Assembly (NCBI GenBank): GCA_001510575.1 | Contig: LNGK01000003.1 | Location: 2,395,369 to 2,459,368 of the forward strand | Reading direction: 5' to 3' | Length of the DNA stretch: 64,000 bases | From: Knoxdaviesia capensis | Lineage: Eukaryota; Ascomycota; Sordariomycetes; Microascales; Gondwanamycetaceae | In this document: positions 34,489 to 46,570 of the stretch, piece after piece | Layout: the number at the start of each line of letters is the position of its first letter | Position numbering within the stretch: the stretch's first letter is position 1 | The notes under the pieces: generated by a model | Databases searched by the model: none | The model's input: only the letters and a program-made list of their open reading frames with translations | What the model was told of the DNA's origin: nothing | Translations under genes and position numbers: made by a program

Positions 34489-36390
34489 TCAGTACGAGAA
34501 ATCCACGGCCGCCATGCGCGGCACCGACTTGTCGGTCGACGAATTGCCGGTTGACAAGTTCGTCAGCGTGACCGCGGTGGCCGAGGACGAGGCCATTGAC
34601 GGGGCGGCGGTGGTTCCGGTGCCGGAGGACGGAGGAGCAGCCATGGCCATGTCCTGGGAGACGGGCGGGATGCCGCTCTCCGACCAGCCGGTCTCGACAA
34701 TCTGCTGGAAGCTCCAGCTGGGCTGGAAGTTGGGGCTGTTCCACGCGTAGTCGACACGCTCGTACATCTCGTCGATCTGTTCAAGACTGATCTTGCTGGT
34801 CTCGTAGACCATGCACCACACAAAGAAGATGGCGACAATGCAGAACGCGCCCCACAGGAAGAACACCTTGGGGCCAATATCTGCCGATCCCGCTCCCGCG
34901 CCCACCATAAACGGCGTGCAGTAGGCAATGGCAAAGTTCAGCAGCCAGTTGGAGGCTGTAGATATCGACATGGCCTTGGCACGGGTCTTGAGGGGGTAGA
35001 TTTCGGAAGTGACGACCCACACGACGGGGCCCCAGGATGCGGCGAAGAAGAAGATGTAAATAGCACAAAAGACAATAAGAATGGTCTGTGCAGCGGTCTT
35101 GAGCTCGTCGCCGGCGGCGGTGGTGAACGAGGCAATGAGGAGCTGGCAGATGGCCATGCCGATGGCTCCGATGATGAGCAGTTTGCGACGGCCCCAGGAT
35201 TCGATGACCAGGATACCGGGGATGGTCGAGACAACATTGACAATGTTGATGATGAGAGATTTCAGGTACGGGCTGCGCACGCCGGCGCCGTCAAAGAACG
35301 ATGTGCTGTAGTACATGATAAAGTTGATACCGGTAAGTTGCTGGAGCATTTGGAGGCAACATCCCGTCAAGGTGCGGCGTCCCAGGTGGGGACTGCCTCG
35401 GATGACGGCCATGTAGGTGTCGGGACCGAGGCTCAGCTCGTACTCGTGGTTGGCAACGATTTCCTGCAACTCGTCGATGAGGGCGGGGTGGGTGATGTCT
35501 AGGCGTCGGAGTCGACTTAATGATAGGCCGGCGGCTTCTAAACGGCCGCGCTTGACGAGGAATCGAGGAGTTTCTGGTAGTACAAGGAGACCGGCGGACA
35601 AAACAACAGCAAAGACAATCTGCGTGCCTAGGGGGATTCGATAGGCAGCGGCGCTCTTCATTCCTTCAGTCAGGATGTTGACAATCGAGGCGGCCAAAAG
35701 ACCAAAGGTGATGGAGAGCTGATAGGCGCAAACGAGGGATCCACGAATCCACTTGGGGGCCATTTCGGATTGATATAAAGGAACGAGAAGAGAGATGGCA
35801 CCGACACCGATGCCGGCAACAAAGCGACCGGCAATAAGCAACGGTATTGACTGGGCGCTGACCTGGAGGATACCACCCACGCAGAAAACAGAGGCGGAGA
35901 GGAGAAGGGAGAGGCGACGGCCGAGGGTATCGCCAGCGGGGGCGCCGAGGAGAGCGCCGACGAAAGTACCGGCACTGAGAATGGCGACAATAAGGGAGGC
36001 TTGGTGGGTTGAGAGATTGGGTCTTCCGGCAGCATCTGTTAGACCGGTGGAGAATTTATTTCGGAAAGCAGACATGGCGAGAATGCCATTAATGGTTCTG
36101 TGGATGGAGATTGATATAACTTGTTAGCACAAGCACCCTAACGATCAATAGACGTGGGACACGGCGATAGAAGAGACGAAGGATCGCGATTATATCCTCC
36201 CGGCTGGAATATTCTCGTCGGTCGATCGCAAACATTGGCCTTCTATCGATCGGTTGGTCATAGACTAAACGTACCCTGTGTCGTAACCAAACAGCAGACC
36301 ACCTGACGCGACAAACAGGCCGACCATGATGGCCGGCGCTGATGAGCCCGCGACATTGTCTGGTTTGTGCCAGCCCATGGCACCGGCCAT
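34489..36390 (-). CDS. MFS hexose/sugar transporter
   Basis: Two exons on the minus strand, 36390-36275 and 36097-34489; 574 aa. It is a plasma-membrane sugar permease of the SP family. The spliced frame joins GGLLFGYDTG and TINGILAM, which belong together in TM1. Family motifs follow in order: GDTLGRRLSLL (loop 2-3), RFVAGIGVGAISLLVPLYQSE, PETPRFL (end of TM6), QQLTGINFIMYYST (TM7), ESWGRRKLL (loop 8-9) and the loop 10-11 block PLKTRAKAMS. The QQLTGINFIMYY block is typical of glucose/hexose carriers. Twelve TM segments are visible, followed by a Ser/Thr/Ala-rich cytosolic tail of about 70 residues. The start at 36390 has an excellent context (GCAGCCATGG); an upstream in-frame ATG at 36564 is less likely. 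Exact sugar and affinity are unknown. Confidence 0.94.
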
Positions 36391-38024
36391 GGCTGCGGAA
36401 CGGCGTGGACGGTCAGTCCACGGTGACGGGGAAGAGGAGCGGCGGAGCGGAGGGGATCGCGGAAATCGGAGGAGGCCGTCGCTACGAGAAGACGACCATT
36501 TGGGGCCGGAGCGGGGAAGCGGTATAAAGAACGGATGCGACGTCAGCCGGGACCGGATTTCCAAGGCTACTCAAAGGATTCAGTCTCGCGATAGTCAGCG
36601 TTGAACGGCCAACGATGTTGTTTGTGTCAGTCGCTGTGCGGTCACGATGCCAGCCGAGCAAATGAAGCCGCGGGGCGAATTGACGATTCAAAATTATTTT
36701 GTCGGAAAAAACCCCCCAAGAATTGCAACATTCACGGATGGCCGGGGTATCGATTCTGATGATCTCGGAAGAAAAGACTCGAGGAGTTATAACGACAGAT
36801 GTACAGAGGCTGGCCAACGAAGACGATTGTGAAGCAGTAAAAAGACGTCGGCAAATGGCGAGAATATGTCGGATAAATGGCACACAACACAAACAAAAGA
36901 AACCGAGGAACAGAGACGGTGAATTTCGGGAGATGAAAAAAGGGGATCAATTGAGCTAGGAAACACGAGGAATACAGAGCGAGGAATAGAGAGAGAAAGA
37001 AGAAAAAAAAAAAGGAGGGAGACGGAGGGAGAGAGAAGAAAAATGAGGTGATGTGATATGAAGAGGATTGTGTGATGAATGATCGATGGGGAGATTTCAG
37101 GAAAACTGGGTTACAGAAAAAGAGAGAAAAAAGAAGGCAAGAGGCGGAAAAAGGAAGGGGGAAGGAAAGGAAGAGAGAGAGGAAGGAAAGAGCGAGTGAC
37201 AAAAGACGGGGAAACGACCAGGGCCACAAAATTAGCAGGCGTGCAGAAAACAGCCGGGAAAGGGAAGGAAAGGAAGGAAGAAAACGAGAGAGCGAAAGAG
37301 GGCAGGAACACGAAAACCCGAGGAGCAAAAGGGAGGGAAGGCAGGTATCAGCCCAGTGTATTTTGGAGTACGAGGAATCTTGGGGGGGTAGGGAAGAAGG
37401 AAGGAGCCAAAGCCACTAAGACAGACGCGGGAACGATGCAAAAAACGCACAGGGCAGGCGCGATTTTTACAGGCGGGAAACCGCCAGAAAAGACACTTGC
37501 GGGGTTGACTTCGTTCCTTCCTACAGGGCGTTGGGAGAGAGTCTAAACCCAGATAGGAGAAAGCTCAGCAGAAGAGAAAAGTCAGGGGGGGGTAAAGTGT
37601 GCTATAATAGGGTCAGCGTAGAGTACAGTACAGTGATGCCGTACAGTATAGCAGCTGTTTACTGGGCTGGGACATGCTGTAGCTGCAGACGCACGAGCCA
37701 GGACAGGCGGCCAGAAGAGGAAACGTGGTGTGCTGTGCTGTCCTGTACTATCATACGGGTAAAAGTTTCCACCACACGCTAAAATCTAACAAGGATGTTG
37801 AGAAGTACCTTTTTAGTGGGTCTTTTAGCGCTACTTCTATGTGGGTCCAGGAACCGAGCATACACCTCCCCCTGCTTTGTATCCTGCCTTGACTCTTCAA
37901 TTCTTGAAGGCATTCAGGGAAGCCAGCACCACAGCCCAGCGCAGAACTCAGGACCAGAGCCCAGCGCGGAAGTCAGTACCAGAGCCCAGCTACCGTACTC
38001 CACGCCCGCCAAAAATCGGACACC

Positions 38025-38156
38025 CCCCTCTCTCTCCCTCTCTGTGTCTCTCTCTCTCTCTCTCTCTTTTTCTCTCTGTGTGCGTGTCTCTCTCTTTCTC
38101 TCTCTTTTTCTCTCCGTGTGTGTCTCTCCCTCTCTTTCTCTTTCTCTCTCTTTTTC

Positions 38157-38190
<34 letters not shown>

Positions 38191-38200
38191 TCTTTGCGGA
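38025..38200. repeat. CT-rich microsatellite block with TGTGTG interruptions
   Basis: Repeated blocks of (CT)n separated by TTTT and TGTGTGTGTC. The roughly 50-base unit (CT run, TTTTCTCTCTGTGTG) recurs about three times, so it is a degenerate higher-order repeat. Confidence 0.85.
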
Positions 38201-38230
38201 CTCGGTTTCGTGTAGCGCCTGATTTGTAGG

Positions 38231-38348
38231 AAAAAATTGTTTGGTAGGAAGGAAGTTGGTTGGCAGGAAGAAGGTTGGCAGGAAGAAGGTTAGCAGGAAG
38301 AAAATTGGTTGGTACGAAGGAAGGAAGAAGAAGAAGAAGAAGAAGAAG
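38231..38348. repeat. GGAAG / TTGG minisatellite ending in (GAA)n
   Basis: A unit of about 15 bp (TTGGCAGGAAGAAGG and variants) repeats about four times, flanked by GGTAGGAAGGAAG-type half units and followed by (GAA)n to 38348. Confidence 0.8.
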
Positions 38349-40335
38349 TAGCTGTGGAGAAGAATTTTTGTTTTGATTAAAAAGAGTACTTTAGGGCTAG
38401 GGTTTAAAATTAGGGATAGGCGCCAAGATTGGTGGAAAGATACCCTTGATAACCAGTAGGTGGATAAGTCCCCTTTCCTACGTTCCTACGGTATGAGGGC
38501 ACTGTTTGGGGACATCTTCGTACTGTATGTATCGTCTTCACGGCGGTGCGCTTTCTGCCTCTGCTCACCTCTCGCCAGCGGTGAAACTCATAGGAAGCAA
38601 GAGCAACGCAGAGATCGAGAGACAAGCAGGCAGGAGCAAGACACTGGAGAGAAAGAAAGCAAGAGAGGGAAGGGACGAGAAGAGAAAGACGTGAAAATGA
38701 AAGAAAAAAAACTGGGCGCTGGCGTGGGGCCTGGCAAAAGAAGAAGACCGGGACTCCAAATCCGGATAGGATCGGGGTACTTGGCAGTACCTGTGAGTAC
38801 ATGCCATCAAATTAAAAGAACATGGGGACGCCACAGAGAGTGTACGACGTACGGTGTACTGCGTTACTGCTACTGTGTCCCCCACAAGTCTCTTTCCCGC
38901 CGCCTGGTACCCGTCTCCACTTCCCCCGGAGTGAGACATGGGCTATCTGCAATGTTAAGCACCGCGCCAAACCCAACCGGGCCTAGCGGGGAACTTCTCT
39001 GGGTCTTGCGTGAGTTTGCATTTGGAGGTGTCATGGAATTTGCTGGAGGAAGGCACACCTTTTTTCTCATCTTTCCTTTTGGGGGGTTTCTTCTCTGCCT
39101 GTCCCATCAGCCCGAACAACAGCGGACTCGCTGGGACCAGAACGCAAGACCAGAACAAAGGAAAAGACACACTGGCCACCACCACCTCTGCCGTGCATTG
39201 CGTGGTATCAGCGCCTGGGCAGGGCATGAGGAGGAGCAGAAACCGGAAGGTTGAGGACTGCGGACTAATAGGCTCGGGCCACGCTTCCCACCACTAGAAG
39301 CCCAGCCTAAGTTGGCATTTCGTTACAGGCACCGGGCTACTGTAGGGCGCTATATCGAAGGAACTTGGCTTGCCAGCGGTGGCTTGCTGTCTCAGGCACT
39401 CGTTAAACGGCATCCCCGAGATACCAAGATATTCACTTGACACAGGAAATCTGCGCGCTTTCAAGGCCGTTTCTTCGATGCAGCCAGGCTCGCTGACTTG
39501 ATTAACCCACCACCACTGCTCGTTCCTTCATCCTCTTTGCCTTTTCTTGGAACACGGGCTGGACGGGCCAGTTGTACACAGTGTGCCTAGATCATGTCTG
39601 TATATTCGCACTGTCCCCGGGGGTGTCTCACTTGACAGCCTTTTTCTCTCCTCGAATCTTCAACGAGACGTTGGCTCTGGTGAGACCGGAAGGTTGGCTC
39701 TGGGGTTTCTGGTGGCTCCGCATAGTGCGGCTGGTGATCCTTCGACTGTGTACATATGTCTGTCGTAGAGAGTGTGTATCCAGACTTTCGACCTCTGTTG
39801 TCGCTCTTCGTCCGCGATATTCCAGAATGCGTGGTTTTGGAAGTGTGCAGGACTTTGTGCATATGCCACTGACAGACGTAAAGATAGTCAGTCAGCACAC
39901 CATGTTTCTTCTCAGTCACTTTGCTGGGACACACGAGCTTCCCCCATCGCGATACTTCCCAAACCCCACCGCCTTATATACTGTATATCTTCTCTTCGCT
40001 GTTCAGTCCGTCCTCACCCCAGCGGAACTTTACGGCTGTGAATAGCGCAATCTGTCAAAAGGCCCATCCACAGTTCCCCTGGTTCAACACCTGGCTCCGG
40101 GGACTGCGGAACGTTACCGTTTTCGAGGCTAGTCTTCTCTTGTGGGACTGTGATACAAAAGCCAGAGCATCCTCAGCTGCGCAATCTGCGCGGCCCAGGG
40201 GAAACCCCCAACTGTTTTGCTCTTTTTTTGTCGTTCTCGCTGGTTTGAGAACGTGTCACAAACCAGCAGCGGGAAATGCCAGGATGGATGAAATGAAGAG
40301 GAGCTGAAAAATTCCCTCTTAATTGCCTTTGTGTG

Positions 40336-40339
<4 letters not shown>

Positions 40340-40371
<32 letters not shown>
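40340..40371. repeat. Poly-T tract, about 32 bases
   Basis: A homopolymer run of T flanked by GTGTGTGCC and CTTCTTTC. It could be an inserted poly-A tail on the minus strand, but no retroelement coding or target duplication was seen beside it. Confidence 0.85.
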
Positions 40372-41452
40372 CTTCTTTCTTTTCAGCTTTGGCTTTGTTC
40401 GTAGGGCCAAAATAAGCGGGCGCCCGCTTGGGCTGGCCACCACCACCGCCCCTCGAACGAGGAGAGCCTCGTTGTCTTACGGGAAATGAACCAAAAAAAA
40501 AAAAAAGAAAAAAAGGAAGCACACCTCCCAGAAATAGGATTTCTGTGCGTCGCTTGCATTCCGCCGACAATTCCGGTGGTTGCCCGTTGTGCGACCTGCA
40601 GAAAAACAGAGATAGAAATCCCCCCCCCCCAAGAAAGAAGCCTCGCCGCGCGGTGGGTGTATCATCTCCATAGGCCTGTCTGACAGCCCTGAAGTTCCCG
40701 GATGGCGGACGGCTGGAACAGAAATCATCGCGAAGAGCCCGCACATACTGGACCGTGGCTCCTTGTCCACCAAAAAAAATACAATGAGCCCCGCCGGTCC
40801 TATTTTTTCGTCCTTAGTGCCGGCGTCCCGGAGCGAGGGGACCCATCCGTCCCGGCCGTAGCGCGCCGAAATCCCCGGATATGCATGTATCTACGTCCCT
40901 GTACGAGTGGAGAGTGGGAAGAAGGACAAAACCTGGACAACCCGCTCTGTGCAAGACGGACAGCAACGTTGCGCTTCCATCCGGAGCCTCGGGTGAGCGA
41001 GACAAAAAAAAAAAAACAAAAAAAAAAGGCCAGCCCGGATTGTAGCAGGTCGTGCCCAGGAATTGGCCACGGGCGTGAGGAGAGACACCCACACACACAC
41101 ACACACAAAGGGCGCTTTTGTGGCTGGCTGGCACCGGCTCAACATCCGATCCCTTTGCTGGATGCTGTCGCATCCCGCGCAGGAAAATTTCGTGATATAT
41201 ACTACCATTTCACTGGTGAGGAAAGATGCATGTCACAAGGTAAATATACTCGTATTTCCGGGTATCACATTATCTATCGCGGCGCTATCGCCCTATAGTT
41301 AACTCTCTTCTAGCTTGGCAGGTTATCATCGGTGTCCCCTCCTGCACAGTCGATACTCCAGTCTCCGGTGTCGTCGCCACCGTTGGACTACACTATGGGA
41401 TTGTGTCATCGGCGTGTTCATGGTAATATTCTCCAGTGTCTTCGTCGAGGAC

Positions 41453-42811
41453 CTATAAAGGCTTTGCCTTGCTTCTGCGTGGTTCAGCCGCTGGTGAGGC
41501 CTTCCGTTTACGGTCTCCCGCGCCGGACATGTGGCTTCGTTCCGATGAGGCAGGAGAGCGCGGTGCCTTGCCTGAGGCGGCGGACGCCGCGGGCGTTGGC
41601 TGGCAAGGCGGTGGCTCGATTGCCTCGAGCTCGCCCTCGTCGGGCTCCTTTTCGTGCAGTCCCGACTCGCCGGTCGCACCGAGTGCTTCGTCGGCGATTG
41701 CGACTCCGAGAGTCCCATCGGGCAGAGGCTCTTCGTTCTCGGCGATGGGGTGGACGGTGCGGCGCTGTTGTTTCCAGTGGGCTTTCAGCAGGTCCTTCAG
41801 GGCGTAAGAGTGCTGCTTTGCACGGTCTTGGGCATTCCTGAGACCTTTGCGGCCGTCCTTGTGTCCTTGGTGGGAGTCCTTGATGTTTGTTGACGCGTAC
41901 TTGTACTGGTGGTATTCGAGCATGTCTGCGTCGTCTTCGGATGGCATTGCGTAATGGGCGTACATGTTGAGACTGGTGCCGTCTGTGGTGAAGGTTGTGA
42001 TTGCTGCGTGTCCTGGGGGGTCCGATGTCCCCATGTAGGCGAGAGCGTTGTTGCGTGCGTAGACCATGGCCGCCCCATCATAAGCGCTTTGCAGCTCCGC
42101 TTCTCGCAGATTGCCATCGGGGCCCTTCCACTCCCCGGCTACGTGCGGGAGGGTCAGCGAGAACGGGTCGTCCTGGTAGAGGGCGGCTCCGGGGAGGTGG
42201 TTGGCGACCTGGAACGGGCGGAACTCTTGCTTTTCGAGAGCCTCCACGAAGTCGGGCTGCGGGGCCGATAAGCCGTCGTTGTAGCCGGCGTTGGGCGCAA
42301 TGTTTGTGAACGCTCGCTTGAAGGCCCGATTGTATCCCTTGTCGCTATACTCCTTCAGCAGCTTCGCGCTGGTCTCGACGACGACGATGGCTTCGTTGCC
42401 GGCCTTCCCGACACGGTTGGCATAGCCCTCGTAGACGGACTCGGGAGGCGACGCAGTGTCGCGAGGCGCGGAGTGTCTCCTGCGAATATCGTCCAGGTTC
42501 GTGGGTGGCCGGGAGTGAAGTGGGCGGAGGATTCCATTCTTGTAAGCTTTGTCGGCAAAGCCGGACATCGTGGTGGATGTGGTTTTGGTTGACTTCGAGT
42601 CATCGGTGGAGTCTGAGGCCTTCTTCTTGCCCATCTTGTCAAACAGGGCCAGGTTCTTCCGTGTCAGTCGTGTTCGTTTTGCCGGCGGGTCGGCGTCGCT
42701 GTCGCTGTCAACCGGTCGTTTCGGTGGCGGTGGATTTGCGGGAACTTGCTGTTCCTGGGTTGACACAAGCTCTGCTTGCGAGAGCTGCGGGGGGTGTTGC
42801 TTCTTATCCAT
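41453..42811 (-). CDS. Fungal protein with nuclease-like domain (DUF7924-type)
   Basis: An uninterrupted minus-strand frame of 452 aa. The N-terminus is basic and disordered with a likely nuclear signal (KRTRLTRK, residues about 45-52); the C-terminus is also Lys/Arg-rich (about 430-452). The ordered part (about 120-345) matches a domain common in filamentous fungi: PDFVEAL, HVAGEWKGPDGNLREAELQSAYDGAAMVYARNNAL, ITTFTTDGTSLNMYAHYA, EYHQYKYASTNI and the QSYALKDLLKAHWK-like end. Asp187, Glu227, Lys229 and Gln241 are placed like the PD-(D/E)XK...Q core of nucleases. Function is unknown. Family recall is from pattern; the nuclease link is inference. The gene lies in a gene-poor, transposon-bearing part of the window, consistent with accessory status. 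Confidence 0.8.
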   Translation of the reverse strand: MDKKQHPPQLSQAELVSTQEQQVPANPPPPKRPVDSDSDADPPAKRTRLTRKNLALFDKMGKKKASDSTDDSKSTKTTSTTMSGFADKAYKNGILRPLHSRPPTNLDDIRRRHSAPRDTASPPESVYEGYANRVGKAGNEAIVVVETSAKLLKEYSDKGYNRAFKRAFTNIAPNAGYNDGLSAPQPDFVEALEKQEFRPFQVANHLPGAALYQDDPFSLTLPHVAGEWKGPDGNLREAELQSAYDGAAMVYARNNALAYMGTSDPPGHAAITTFTTDGTSLNMYAHYAMPSEDDADMLEYHQYKYASTNIKDSHQGHKDGRKGLRNAQDRAKQHSYALKDLLKAHWKQQRRTVHPIAENEEPLPDGTLGVAIADEALGATGESGLHEKEPDEGELEAIEPPPCQPTPAASAASGKAPRSPASSERSHMSGAGDRKRKASPAAEPRRSKAKPL

Positions 42812-44698
42812 GGTGACGAGAGGAAGAGGAAACGGCGGGGAGTCGGGGCGGTCGACGGAATGGGTCTTGTATGCGACGTCTCGTTGTCGCGAGAGGTGTT
42901 CTTGGTGCGTTGTTCATTGGGCGCGACGGATGTTCAGGTCGCAGTTGAGGTCAGATTGGATTTGTGATTCCGGTCCTGCGGGGTGGTTGCCCCGTAAGCG
43001 CCTGAGAATTGGCGCCGCAGATGGCTCCGCGTACCGCGTCGCTACACACTATGCCAGCATGTCCTACGCGTTGGTTTTTTGGCCGCTAAAATATTAAGGT
43101 TCAAAGATGTTTTATAATGAAACTAAGAAAACTGGGTGTATCCCATCAGCGCCTATGGGAAGCGCCCAGCAGAATGCATCTGGGTGCATGACTAATGCAC
43201 ACAAATACTTGGGTAACAGCTGGCAGAACACCTATTCTAGGCACGCAGATACCGCGATTGACAGAATCATCCTGAGATGGAAAAATAATCAAGCTTCCCT
43301 TTGTATGTATTTCTCTAGACGTGTCACACAATCGAAACTCACTTGTCCAACCTCTGGACTATATCCGAGGAAATCACATAGCTAACAATCTTGATTATTT
43401 TTATCTGGCTTTCACTATTATTCTCAGTCCTGATCTCCTCGTGGTTTGCGCTCATGTGCCGACAACGCTGGCATGGCTCGATAGGTTGTAACAGAGGGAA
43501 AGCCAGAACGCCCGACACGTTCCAGATACGAAAGAAACAAAGAAAGGACGATACCGCCGACCGACCCGGAAAGAAACGGGACTCCAAACGGAAGCCGCGA
43601 CAAAAGGAACCAAAAGGAAAGCGGAGCTCGGGTTGACAGAGCGCGTGGGGAGGTGAGGATTCCGATACAGTGTGTGTGTGCATTAGCCCGCCGCCACACG
43701 AATGTTTCCTATTTCTTCTTCTCTTTTGTTGTTTTTTTTCCTTGCCCGCCCATCTCCTAATATCCTTCCTCCTCCCTCACGCCACGGAATGCGCAGTCGT
43801 GGAATGTGCAGCGACGCACCGCCGCGATGCTACTCAGTCCTCACGCACTTACTTACAGGACGTACATGCAGGTGATGTCTTGCTTCACCGTGCCCTGCCC
43901 CATTCCCCATGTGCAACCACGCACACGAGTACGACTCTCACTTTACGATAGGGGAGAAGTACTGTACACGTCCCGCAGAACATGGGGGACACATGCCTTC
44001 TCCTCGCATTCAGCCTTTTTCAGTCCCGGCTTTCCTGTGCACCTGCGACTTCTTCACCCGGCGCACACAGCAGGAAATGGAATAGCCGGGTGGGCCGTAC
44101 GAGACTCGCACACTCGTCTTACCGTGACGTTCCCTGTCTTCCTTTTTTTTCTTCTACTTTTTATCTTTCGGCATTCTCTATTTGTGCTTTTTGAAAAGTT
44201 ATTCCAAATGTGTGTCTCTCTCTCTGCATTCCTCGACATCCGCCCGCTTAAGATCCTCACACACAAGGACAATGATGTCCTCGCTCGCCCCACTGCGCTT
44301 TTCAGCAAGTTTGCGGGGAAGAATGAGCAGGGATGCACCTTTTCTTTCTTTTTCTTTCCTTCTGCCCCAACTTTTCGTGAACACACCGTGCATATCCCGT
44401 CCACACACGGCCCGCTCCACACTCACCCACGATCGCGACGAGAGAAACAAGCCACACAGCACCAAAAAGCTTCCCGTTGGTATTCTTCCGGCCGCCCCCT
44501 TCGCTTTTTTTGCCAGTGGCCCCAAGAGAGACTTGCATACAGTGCTCGAGAGGGATTCTGCGGATATTCTCTGTGTCAATAGACGACCAAGCACCCTCTG
44601 CTTGTGCCCGCGGCCACCGGGATTATCTGAGATAATCCGTGCCGGATAATGCGGGACTGATCCCAACGGGAAGAGCAAAACACAGCACCCATGAACTA
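42812..44698. other. Non-coding interval before the pogo element
   Basis: There is no supportable gene. A run of frames at 43670-44650 is CT-rich on + and without a domain. The interval ends at the TA target duplication of the transposon. Confidence 0.5.
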
Positions 44699-44785
44699 CC
44701 CGTGCCACGCACCCACTAAAGTGGGTGCTCTACACTAAAATGAACCAATCACTAAAATGAACCACTTTTCTCATTTTTAACTATA
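44699..44785 (+). repeat. 5' terminal inverted repeat of the pogo element
   Basis: It begins CCCGTGCCACGCACC. It contains a perfect hairpin (arms GCACCCACT/AGTGGGTGC with a two-base loop, 44709-44728) and a 15-bp direct repeat starting CACTAAAATGAACCA at 44733 and 44750. Such subterminal repeats are candidate transposase sites. Confidence 0.93.
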
Positions 44786-46570
44786 AAACTTCTTCCTCTT
44801 CCCACCCCTCTATTCTATACTTTTTTTTCCTACTTTTTATATTATTTAATTCCTTATTTAAATAACTTCCTAACGAGCTATTATATAAGAGGCTATCTAG
44901 TATAAGCTAGATAACCTAGACGAATCTCTTCGTTCCGTTACTAAGCGCTTCGACCTCCTATACCCTACTTTCGTACGCTATTATAATAAGTATATTATTA
45001 ATAAGCCGGAGTAGAAGCGAGTAGTTTTAAATATAAAGCTTACTATTACTAAGGAGGCTACTATTTATAGATATATTAACTAGCTAGAGTAAGTTAATCT
45101 AGCTATCTATCGAAGCTTTATAGCTAAGGCCGTAAATAATATACTCGCTACTCGCCTCCGTCTATACGAGTTTTAGCTTATCGGAGAGAACTAGGTTACT
45201 CGCTTTATTAAGAGATATAGATATCTAGTTATACGGTAAGCTATCTTAGATACTAACTAGTAAGTTAGCGAAGACCTTCCTCGTATTAAAGAGTACTTCC
45301 ATCGCCTATAAGATACTATCTAGATTTATAGAATCGCGTTATCGGATATATAGAATATAGACGAGACCGGTTTTTAGATCGGAGTTAGTAAAAGCTAGCT
45401 TATTATTACTAAGAGAAAGCGAGCTTAATATCTAGCTATACTAGCTAATAGAGAGTTAGCTACTACTATCGAGGCGATATTAGTAAGTAGCCGCTATATC
45501 CTAGTATTCCTAATCCTCTCTAGTAAGTAGTATATAACTCGCTAGTATAAGCTTACCTCGCTAGATAAAGATATAGCTATATTAATATCTAAGTCTAGCT
45601 ATATAAATAACGAGCTTAGCTTCTAGTAGATCTAGTATTTCTAGAAGTATACTAAGAAGTATACGACTAGGACGAAGCGGCTACTAATTCTTAATAGATA
45701 TAGAAGCTACTATACTCGTTAATTTATTAAATATTATTATAACTATAATATTATTCTATTTAGCTTACCTCCCTATCTTATATATCTTCTATAGCTACTT
45801 AATATAGTAGTCTTCTAGCTATTAAAGTATTACTACGCGAAGGCTCTAGACGTCTTAGCCCGTAATAGTATCGCTAATATTAATAAGCTTAACTTCCTAG
45901 GACTTATTAAGGGAGTAAGGAAAGAGGCTATAAAGTTAACTACTATTATCTCCGCCTTTAAGAAGACTAGTATCATACCGTTCTAGCCGTCTATCGTCCT
46001 TAAAAAGCTTTAAAAACGGCTTCTATAAGAACTACTTACACTAAGCTATTATACTATAATACACCCCCTCTCCTCTTCCCTATTTAATACGCTATAGATA
46101 TATCGGTAGCTAGATAAAGCTATAACTTATATTAGTAACCTACTATATAATAGCGATATCCTAGATAAGCTACTAAGCCTAATCGGACGGTTTATTAAGG
46201 GCTCTCTAACTAATTTAGCCGAATTAGTTTAAACGAAATAAGATCTTAATAAGGCGAGGCGTTCCGAGTAAATACGTCGCTTAGCTCGTTTAAAAGCTAA
46301 TACTCGGCTATAGTTAGGTAGTACGCTTACTATCGAAGACGTACGGGAGCTTATTATATAGCGGAAGGAGGATAAGGAGGCATAGGTAATATAGGTAGTT
46401 AAGGTAGCTAAGGAACGACTACTTAGACGTCTTAAGCGTATTATCGCCGAAGCGGCACTTAGAGCGCGGAAATAGCGTACTATAGGTAAACTCGATCCAC
46501 TACTTATCTACGAGATAGGAAAGAAACTAAGATAGTTAAAAAGATAGGTAGTTATAGTTAAATAAAAAGC

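Larger units (their letters stand above)
36391..41452. other. About 5 kb without a supportable gene
   Basis: The region contains purine-rich sequence (36950-37420, probable promoter of the transporter), CT-rich tracts (38025-38200), a minisatellite (38231-38348), TTAGGG-like motifs (38391-38420), a poly-T run (40340-40371) and several poly-A/poly-C runs. Frames of up to 264 aa (for example 38460-39254) have no domain and cross such tracts. No RNA gene was recognised. Confidence 0.5.

Noticed and set aside
38025..38200. CRISPR-like or regularly spaced repeat
   Set aside because: The repeats are simple CT blocks with no unique spacers, in a eukaryotic genome.
38460..39254. 264-aa + frame
   Set aside because: Crosses purine-rich low-complexity sequence and has no domain.
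40340..40371. Poly-A tail of a LINE/SINE on the minus strand
   Set aside because: No reverse transcriptase relic, Pol III boxes or target duplication found beside the T run.
43806..44582. 258-aa + frame before the pogo element
   Set aside because: CT-rich sequence giving Ser/Phe/Leu runs; no domain.
44790..46560. AT-rich centromere-like or mitochondrial insertion
   Set aside because: The TIRs, TA duplication and DDE transposase remnants explain the AT-rich block as a RIP-mutated transposon.
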